A stretch of DNA of 12,851 bases, from contig CALBTC010000480.1 of NCBI GenBank assembly GCA_937967805.1, positions 1 to 12,851 of the forward strand, given 5' to 3'. Of the stretch, positions 8,444 through 12,851 are shown one piece after another. Positions within the stretch are counted from its first letter, which is position 1. The number at the start of each line of letters is the position of its first letter. Under the pieces are notes generated by a model. It ran no database searches. It was not told where the DNA came from and saw only the letters and a list, made by a program, of their open reading frames with translations. Made by a program: the position numbers and the translations under genes. The DNA comes from an uncultured Anaerolineaceae bacterium (lineage in GTDB: Bacteria > Chloroflexota > Anaerolineae > Promineifilales > Promineifilaceae).

Positions 8444-9910
8444 TTATTTTTCTTTTTTGTTCTGGATATGCTCTAATTCTTTAGTTAAATAACGGTAAGT
8501 GCTTTCAGGTAACAGGTCACAGAGTTCATAATCAAATTGCCGCTGTTTATTGTCAATTTGCTGCTTTAGAATTATGAAGCGATCCAGCTGCAAGAACTCG
8601 CGCGCAAATCCTAGTGTGTTTTCTATTTCTTCTTGTAGTTTATGGCTATCATGATGAAACTGGTAAAGGCAAGCAGCATGAAACCAAATCTCAATGAGAA
8701 AGTCCTCACTCGTTTCAGAATATTTGCGCGCCCACCGCCAATACATGTCGATTGCACGTTGATGCTGCCGTTCATATGCTGCTCTATCAACCAACAACTG
8801 TTTATAATTGACTACACGCCGCACTATATCATCAGTTATGTAAGCTTTATGTTCCCGACTCCACCATACGATGGTTGTCTTTTGATCAAGTTCCCGTAAC
8901 TTTCTCATGTAGTGCCCATCGCTGGCAACGGCTCCATTTGGCTCTTCAATCATAAAACGTAAAGCCTCTAATCGGTAAGAGCGCAAAGGCGCTACTGCTT
9001 GCAAAAAGTTATGTAGATCTGCAGGAACTTCCTTAAGCAAATATTGCTGATAAGCTACTAAGACAGGCCGTAATAATTCGTTTTGTTGTTGAAGCCAGAT
9101 CTGATCAGCTAATTTTTTATGTCTACGCTGGTGAATAAGGAGTTGGCCTAAAACATCAACCAAGTGTGGACTTCCAGCCGTGTAGGGAAAGAAAAGATCT
9201 AATGGAATATTGTAGTGGCGATTGCGAAGTAGTTTTTCAACAGAGGACTTGGGGAATATTCCTAGATGTGTTTCCTTTGTTTCCATTACCCGACGCCGCA
9301 CTTCAAAACGATGCCACTGTGGTCTAGGGCGGCGACCGGCCACTACAAAAAGTACTCGACCACTTAGTAGCAGAGGCTCAAGTAAATGCTGTTCTAATTC
9401 CAGCCATCTTTCCTGTGAAACCGCCTCAGCATCATCTAATAGTATAATAGGGACAAATTTGGTTGATACCTTTTGCAAAACGTGTACTAATTCGTCAACA
9501 TCTCCTGTTTGCTGCGCAGAGGATAAATGTTGACGCAACTCAGTTGAGATTGTCGTCGATAATTGTGCTAAAGTATCAGCAGCCAGATTAATTACCAGCG
9601 AAGTTAAGAATGGAGCGGTAATCTCAGTTAATGAAGCAAAAAGGGCAAAAGTAGGTTTGTTGCTAAATGATGAATTTGCTGAATAATGATAACGATCATA
9701 TAAAAAACGCAAAAGCCATGTTTTGCCCAGCTTACTCACACCCCAAAAGTTAACCAGCGGATCCAAAATACCTTCTTCATCCTGTATCTGTTTAACTTTA
9801 CCCTGGACAATTTCTAACTCTCGGAACCGGTCAACAAAGGAACTTTTGTCATAGGGACGGGAGTTTTCTACAAGATTTACTATTTGATCGGGTGTGAAAG
9901 CCATATCCAT
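8444..9910 (-). CDS. STAND/AAA-like P-loop ATPase without TPRs
   Basis: The protein has 488 aa from the ATG at 9910, chosen because AGGAGG lies 6 nt before it. An in-frame start at 9973 would add 21 residues with no ribosome binding site. Walker A is G57-VSKLGKT64 and Walker B is IILLDD (155-160). The next strand reads VLFVVAGRR (186-194), matching the AGRP strand of the two STAND-TPR proteins, so all three belong to one NTPase group. A preceding FVDR motif (25-28) is the usual entry to this fold. The C-terminal half is helical, with a winged-helix-like part at about 320-400, but no TPR array and no recognisable effector. It may act as a partner or adaptor for the larger ATPases (inference). 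It has its own leader and terminator, so it forms a separate transcription unit in the same orientation. Confidence 0.9.
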   Translation of the reverse strand: MDMAFTPDQIVNLVENSRPYDKSSFVDRFRELEIVQGKVKQIQDEEGILDPLVNFWGVSKLGKTWLLRFLYDRYHYSANSSFSNKPTFALFASLTEITAPFLTSLVINLAADTLAQLSTTISTELRQHLSSAQQTGDVDELVHVLQKVSTKFVPIILLDDAEAVSQERWLELEQHLLEPLLLSGRVLFVVAGRRPRPQWHRFEVRRRVMETKETHLGIFPKSSVEKLLRNRHYNIPLDLFFPYTAGSPHLVDVLGQLLIHQRRHKKLADQIWLQQQNELLRPVLVAYQQYLLKEVPADLHNFLQAVAPLRSYRLEALRFMIEEPNGAVASDGHYMRKLRELDQKTTIVWWSREHKAYITDDIVRRVVNYKQLLVDRAAYERQHQRAIDMYWRWARKYSETSEDFLIEIWFHAACLYQFHHDSHKLQEEIENTLGFAREFLQLDRFIILKQQIDNKQRQFDYELCDLLPESTYRYLTKELEHIQNKKEK

Positions 9911-9912
9911 CT

Positions 9913-10200
9913 TTATCCTCCTAATGCAGCAACCACCGGCGCGATGGCTCCGACTCTCTTCCCGATTGAGCAATAGGAACAGGAGTAAACCTCTCCGCTT
10001 TCATAGGAACCCACCACAAGATAGGGAAAACACCTATAATGAACACTACAATTGGAAATCAAAACTTCTATCTTGTTGAGAATCGTACGTTTTTTTGCAG
10101 CCTGAAGCGACGGTGAAAAGCAGCGCCAGAGCTTACCATAAATGATTGGAGGTGTCAAAGGCAATGAAACAAAAAACAGCGGTGACTTAATTGGACTCAT
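9913..10200 (-). CDS. Doubtful small Cys-containing ORF before the 488-aa ATPase
   Basis: From the ATG at 10200 this gives 95 aa; a TTG at 10224 would give 103. It stops at 9913, 2 nt before the ATPase ATG, and its last codons (GGA GGA TAA) form the ATPase ribosome binding site, as in a coupled gene pair. An open frame this long in AT-rich sequence is mildly unexpected by chance. The C-terminal half has several Cys (an NC...YRC pair, then CSYC) and ends in Ala/Val-rich residues and GG. Against it: only a weak GAGG 11 nt upstream of the ATG, an A7 run inside, and no family I recognise. It could be a small zinc-binding or substrate peptide, or simply leader sequence. Confidence 0.28.
   Translation of the reverse strand: MSPIKSPLFFVSLPLTPPIIYGKLWRCFSPSLQAAKKRTILNKIEVLISNCSVHYRCFPYLVVGSYESGEVYSCSYCSIGKRVGAIAPVVAALGG
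9916..9922 (-). promoter_or_regulatory. Strong ribosome binding site that fixes the 488-aa ATPase start
   Basis: AGGAGGA on the minus strand, a near-perfect anti-16S match. Its AGGAGG core begins at 9922, and 6-7 nt separate it from the ATG at 9910. It decides against the longer in-frame start at 9973. Confidence 0.85.
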
Positions 10201-10253
10201 TACTAACCGGCCTCTAACAACCAATTTGTTTTCACTATTAGCATACTATCACA

Positions 10254-10283
10254 AAAATAAGAAGTGGCTTTATTGATTGTTAA
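10254..10283 (-). promoter_or_regulatory. Candidate sigma-70-like promoter for the 488-aa ATPase unit
   Basis: On the minus strand, TTAACA (10283-10278; 5 of 6 to the -35 consensus) and TATTTT (10259-10254; 4 of 6 to the -10) are 18 nt apart. Transcription would begin near 10246, giving a leader of about 335 nt before the ATPase ATG, or about 45 nt before the doubtful small ORF. In AT-rich DNA such matches arise easily. Confidence 0.3.
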
Positions 10284-10313
10284 ACAGGAAGCTTGCTTTT
10301 TAACTTAACTTTC

Positions 10314-10326
10314 TAAAGGTCCTTTA
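10314..10326. repeat. 13-bp inverted repeat, possible operator
   Basis: TAAAGG and CCTTTA flank a single central T. It lies about 30 bp upstream of the candidate -35 box at 10283-10278, a position suited to a regulator site. Its role is inferred from position and symmetry only. Confidence 0.3.
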
Positions 10327-10337
10327 ATCTAAACTGC

Positions 10338-10408
10338 GTTCATCTTGAAATCAGGAGTTTTCCGAAACTCAGCCACGACGGATAGTGTGCTAATTTCAAG
10401 GCTGAAAC
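10338..10408. ncRNA. Candidate structured RNA with a three-way junction
   Basis: Three helices nest cleanly. P1 is CTTGAAAT (10344-10351) with ATTTCAAG (10393-10400), extendable outward with bulges to 10338/10408. P2 is GAGTTT (10355-10360) with AAACTC (10365-10370) around a 4-nt loop. P3 is AGCCAC (10371-10376) with GTG-T-GCT (10385-10391), with one bulged base. The junction linkers are 3, 0 and 1 nt. All helices also form on the minus strand, the direction of every gene here, so that strand is more likely. It matches no riboswitch or ribozyme core I can recognise. It could be a small RNA, a leader regulator, an RNA trigger for the neighbouring ATPases, or chance. Confidence 0.3.
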
Positions 10409-10431
10409 TTGGATTTTATTTTGAGTTCTGT

Positions 10432-10443
10432 TTACCATGGTAA
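10432..10443. repeat. 12-bp perfect palindrome, possible operator
   Basis: TTACCATGGTAA is perfectly self-complementary. It lies in the TIR-ATPase intergenic region upstream of the candidate promoter and fits a dimeric regulator site. No regulator gene is present in the window. Confidence 0.3.
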
Positions 10444-10471
10444 CTATATCAATGAAAGTTGCAACATGACA

Positions 10472-10495
10472 TTAATCTTACACATGTGGGATTAA
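10472..10495. repeat. Inverted repeat downstream of the TIR gene
   Basis: TTAATC (10472-10477) and GATTAA (10490-10495) are perfect inverted copies around CACATGTG (10481-10488). As plus-strand RNA it folds into 10 pairs (two G-U) with an ACAT loop. As minus-strand RNA two pairs are lost, and no T-tract follows. It is therefore a poor terminator for the TIR gene, and a protein-binding site is equally possible. Confidence 0.35.
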
Positions 10496-10525
10496 CCTCT
10501 GTTCATTTCCAGAAAGCATTTTGAA

Positions 10526-12751
10526 TTAAAGCCATTTTTTAAACGGCCGTAACTCCTTTTGCAGCAGAAGAATAAGTTCACTGAGTTGTCCTCTCCGATA
10601 GAGATATTTAACCAATTCCTGTGTTTTGCGCTGCAACGTTCCCCCTTCTAAGTTGTCATAGTGTATACCTAAATGGGCGCAAAGACCGGAAAGTTCATCC
10701 AGGTTAAAGCTTTCTTCGAGACTTTTTGCCAACTTAACCTGCTGATTCAAGTTCTGGTACTGACTTTTAACAAGTTCAGTCAGCTTATCTTCATCAATAA
10801 GTAAAGCCTCTACATTTTGCTCTAGTTCTTCTTGAACTTTAATTTGGAAATCTTCCCACTCATGACGAGTAATCAAATGATCGCCCATTTGTGCAGTCTG
10901 CCAATGGAATAAACGCCTGGCCAGTTCCAATAATGCACGAGGCGGCCCAAAGTGGTGTCTTAAAGCCATCTGTGCTAATTCTTTTTCAATGTTTACATCT
11001 CGAATCAGATCGCTTTCACAAATGTTAGCCATTTCAACAATTGAATTATTACTGGCCCATTTCAACCTCGCTTGCAGAAAGTTGATCAGGTGGTCTTCAT
11101 CATTATCCCAGTGAATAGGTACGACTCGCAGTCTTCCCTGCCGGTTGACTACTGGCAATTGAGCCACGCGCTCCCCAAGAATATCAGGCAAAAAGCATTT
11201 CCAGATAACTCCTGGTATAGAAAGTAACCTTTGTATTAAAAGAGGAGTGATGAAGGCTGCCAGATCCGAAAGTGACTGATTCTCATACCCATCAATTCCA
11301 TCTACCAAGATGAACATGCTATCAAGCCCCAGCGCCAGTAATGGCCCACGAACATGCAGCAACTGTTCCAGTGCGTGTTCAAGCGGAACCTCTGAATCAG
11401 CCCTTTGAACTCCTGCTAGCAAATGAGGTAATACTTCCATCAGGCGTTGATCACGGATTCGATGGATAGGTGGCCGTCCATAGAGATGGTTCACCATGAA
11501 TTCCACGCATTGCTTTTGCATCTCAAGTTCTAACGCTAAGAATTGAACAGGGTAAGCGCTAATAAATTCCCAGACAGCTTCAGCAATAGCAGCTAATAGC
11601 GGTTTAGCATGATCTTGCGTATTAATCGTCTGCCCTGGAAGTCGTGCTATTACTTTGCCAAACGTATTGTAAGTAACAACCAACGGCCGAACGGGAGGCC
11701 TCTCATCGGCCAAGGTGCCACTAAAACTTCGTCGTCTCCTATCGAGCAAAAAGGTTTCAAGTCGACGCAAGCCAGCCGTTTTACCCCCGCCTGGCTGGGC
11801 AAACAAAGCGGCAGAGCGATTTAAATCCATCACATCTTCATCAAAACCAGGAGGGGCCACGAATGTTGCTTCTACCAACACGGCAGGCATTCGCTCAGCT
11901 TCAGGATAGGCAAATGGATCATATTCAAATCCTAAAGCCTGAAGCCGAAGGCTGGGAGAGGCCAAAATATAGTTCGTATCCTCTATTGTTGGAGGTTCAG
12001 TTTCGAAAGTCGTATTGTCACCCCTTTCAAGCGTGCTTTGATCTTCCTCATAGTTACTACTTTCATCACTGCCCTCTTTATCTTCAGGTGATTCTTGATT
12101 CTGGGTTCTTCGCAGATGTTTAGTCGCCTTTTGATACTCTTGTTCCCAGGTTTGAGAATTGGTTAAATCAGGACAATAAAGCCATTTGTATTCCGGAGGA
12201 ATGTCAACCGCAGCAATTTTTACAGGGATAAGCCGACGATTACGGTTATCTGGATCTAAGGCTTGATTAACAGCGCTTTCAAACGTACCCCACTTAGATA
12301 TCAGATAAGATATTGAGAGGCAGCACATTACATGTTGTGACTGCTTTATACCACTCGTCATCGCTTGGCGCAGCGGGTCGCCCCCCCCTATTTGTTCTTC
12401 GTCTATCCATAAGGTAAAGCCATCTGTACGTAAGCGGTTGATGAGTTTGGCTACAGCCTTCTTATCAGCATGACTGTAACTGATAAAAACGTCAAATAGT
12501 GAAGATTCTTCAAGGGGGATAGATGGTGTTGAAGGTATAGGCGAAGGAGAATCATCTTTCAGGCGTTGTTGCCATATTAAAAGAATAGCGCTCAGTAGCA
12601 GAAGCAACCCAAACAGAGGCCAGGCCAGCCATAAATAAGGTTGCCAATTTTTTGGAAATTGATTTGAGGCAACACTGGCTACTAACCCTGTTAGCCCGGT
12701 AAGAATGGTAATCAAAATTAAAACAAGTGATCGTTTTTTATCGCCAAACAT
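10526..12751 (-). CDS. Membrane-anchored TIR-STAND NTPase with C-terminal effector-associated (death-like) domain
   Basis: The protein has 741 aa. Lys/Arg-rich residues 5-7 precede two TM helices (about 9-28 and 39-60), which would leave the rest cytosolic. The TIR domain spans about 85-215. It begins DVFISYSHAD (87-96), and E158 in KWGTFE fits the catalytic Glu of NAD-cleaving TIRs. An acidic, low-complexity linker (218-258) follows. The NTPase has Walker A A318-QPGGGKT325 (Ala for the first Gly) and Walker B FILVD ending at D484, with a helical or winged-helix part to about 640. Residues 674-737 resemble the effector-associated/death-like adaptor domains of Chloroflexota and cyanobacterial conflict proteins (FNLDEL, LGIHY, ELVKYLYRRGQL...ELI). 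Such proteins deplete NAD or relay a signal when activated. It carries a G8 run at the TIR BB-loop. No clear Shine-Dalgarno precedes the ATG. Confidence 0.92.
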   Translation of the reverse strand: MFGDKKRSLVLILITILTGLTGLVASVASNQFPKNWQPYLWLAWPLFGLLLLLSAILLIWQQRLKDDSPSPIPSTPSIPLEESSLFDVFISYSHADKKAVAKLINRLRTDGFTLWIDEEQIGGGDPLRQAMTSGIKQSQHVMCCLSISYLISKWGTFESAVNQALDPDNRNRRLIPVKIAAVDIPPEYKWLYCPDLTNSQTWEQEYQKATKHLRRTQNQESPEDKEGSDESSNYEEDQSTLERGDNTTFETEPPTIEDTNYILASPSLRLQALGFEYDPFAYPEAERMPAVLVEATFVAPPGFDEDVMDLNRSAALFAQPGGGKTAGLRRLETFLLDRRRRSFSGTLADERPPVRPLVVTYNTFGKVIARLPGQTINTQDHAKPLLAAIAEAVWEFISAYPVQFLALELEMQKQCVEFMVNHLYGRPPIHRIRDQRLMEVLPHLLAGVQRADSEVPLEHALEQLLHVRGPLLALGLDSMFILVDGIDGYENQSLSDLAAFITPLLIQRLLSIPGVIWKCFLPDILGERVAQLPVVNRQGRLRVVPIHWDNDEDHLINFLQARLKWASNNSIVEMANICESDLIRDVNIEKELAQMALRHHFGPPRALLELARRLFHWQTAQMGDHLITRHEWEDFQIKVQEELEQNVEALLIDEDKLTELVKSQYQNLNQQVKLAKSLEESFNLDELSGLCAHLGIHYDNLEGGTLQRKTQELVKYLYRRGQLSELILLLQKELRPFKKWL
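12381..12388 (-). repeat. G8 homopolymer inside the TIR domain
   Basis: Eight G in a row on the coding strand encode Gly-Gly-Gly (122-124), just after the DEEQI segment, where TIR domains have the BB-loop. Gain or loss of one G would frameshift the protein inside the TIR domain. The present length keeps the frame open. Confidence 0.8.
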
Positions 12752-12802
12752 TTTTCTACGTTTTTTAGGGAGCGCGAGCCTATATTAGTTTTTGCGAAAG
12801 TA

Positions 12803-12829
12803 ACTATACAGGGGTGAGGTCAGGCACAA
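12803..12829 (-). promoter_or_regulatory. Weak promoter candidate for the TIR gene
   Basis: TATAGT (12808-12803) follows TTGTGC (12829-12824) at a short 15-nt spacing on the minus strand, about 50 nt before the ATG. Both boxes are imperfect. The window holds only 100 bases upstream of the gene, so a better promoter, or an upstream operon gene, may lie outside it. Confidence 0.22.
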
Positions 12830-12851
12830 GAATATCGCCAGACCAGACAGA

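Larger units (their letters stand above)
10201..10525. other. AT-rich intergenic region dense in inverted repeats
   Basis: This noncoding stretch lies between the TIR gene stop and the next gene. It holds four separate dyad elements: 10314-10326 (TAAAGG-T-CCTTTA), the nested set at 10338-10408, 10432-10443 (TTACCATGGTAA) and 10472-10495 (TTAATC...GATTAA around CACATGTG). No convincing protein, tRNA or ordinary T-tailed terminator is visible. It probably carries the promoter and control sites of the 488-aa ATPase, and perhaps an RNA. Confidence 0.6.

Noticed and set aside
9911..9973. N-terminal extension of the 488-aa ATPase starting at 9973
   Set aside because: No ribosome binding site precedes 9973, while AGGAGG lies 6 nt before the ATG at 9910. 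The 21 extra residues are Arg/Ser/Cys-rich and unlike the start of related ATPases.
10338..10408. Hammerhead or twister ribozyme in the three-way junction
   Set aside because: The junction lacks the hammerhead core (CUGAUGA and GAAA at the right positions), and no twister core could be matched.
10340..10438. A 32-codon minus-strand ORF (begins MVNRTQNK, ends LLISR) considered as a RiPP precursor
   Set aside because: It has no Shine-Dalgarno, starts inside a palindrome and overlaps the three-way-junction element. It lacks an FxSxx C-terminus and has no Cys. Length alone is not evidence.
1..12851. CRISPR array, tRNA or rRNA genes, integrase or att sites
   Set aside because: No regularly spaced direct repeats, cloverleaf-like sequences, rRNA segments or recombinase motifs were seen on either strand.

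Overview
All convincing genes in this window lie on the minus strand, so they read from high to low coordinates. Base composition is moderate (roughly 45-50% GC by eye). Four large P-loop NTPases of STAND/NACHT-like type, with TIR, death-like effector-associated and TPR modules, sit together with a radical SAM/SPASM enzyme. This mix is typical of large bacteria with multicellular habits, above all filamentous Chloroflexota (Anaerolineae/Caldilineae-like) and Cyanobacteria. I favour Chloroflexota, but no marker gene settles it.

Layout in transcription order. (1) 12751-10526: a membrane-anchored TIR protein with two N-terminal TM helices, a TIR domain, a STAND-like NTPase and a C-terminal effector-associated (death-like) domain. 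(2) 10525-9911: a 615-base gap rich in inverted repeats. It includes a possible three-way-junction RNA (10338-10408) and, at its gene-proximal end, a doubtful small Cys-rich ORF (9913-10200). (3) 9910-8444: a 488-aa STAND-like ATPase without TPRs, followed by a hairpin plus T-tract terminator and a new promoter candidate. (4) 8312-154: a tight four-gene operon. It encodes STAND-TPR ATPase A (1003 aa), a GNAT acetyltransferase, STAND-TPR ATPase B (1024 aa, paralogue of A) and a radical SAM/SPASM peptide-maturase-like enzyme with an N-terminal RRE-like domain. The gaps are 5, 8 and 34 nt, and a weak terminator follows. (5) 1-153: the last bases resemble an IS3-family terminal inverted repeat running off the left edge.

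Working model (inference): this is an NTP-dependent conflict or signalling locus. The STAND ATPases would sense through TPR superstructures and oligomerise. The membrane TIR protein would be the toxic (NADase) effector or a relay recruited through its death-like domain. The radical SAM and GNAT enzymes would modify a peptide or protein. The rSAM/SPASM + STAND-TPR + TIR combination recalls the actinobacterial FxSxx-COOH (FxsA/B/C/T) RiPP loci. Here, however, the maturase lacks the FxsB-type extension, a GNAT is added and no FxSxx precursor is visible. The modified substrate is the main open question.
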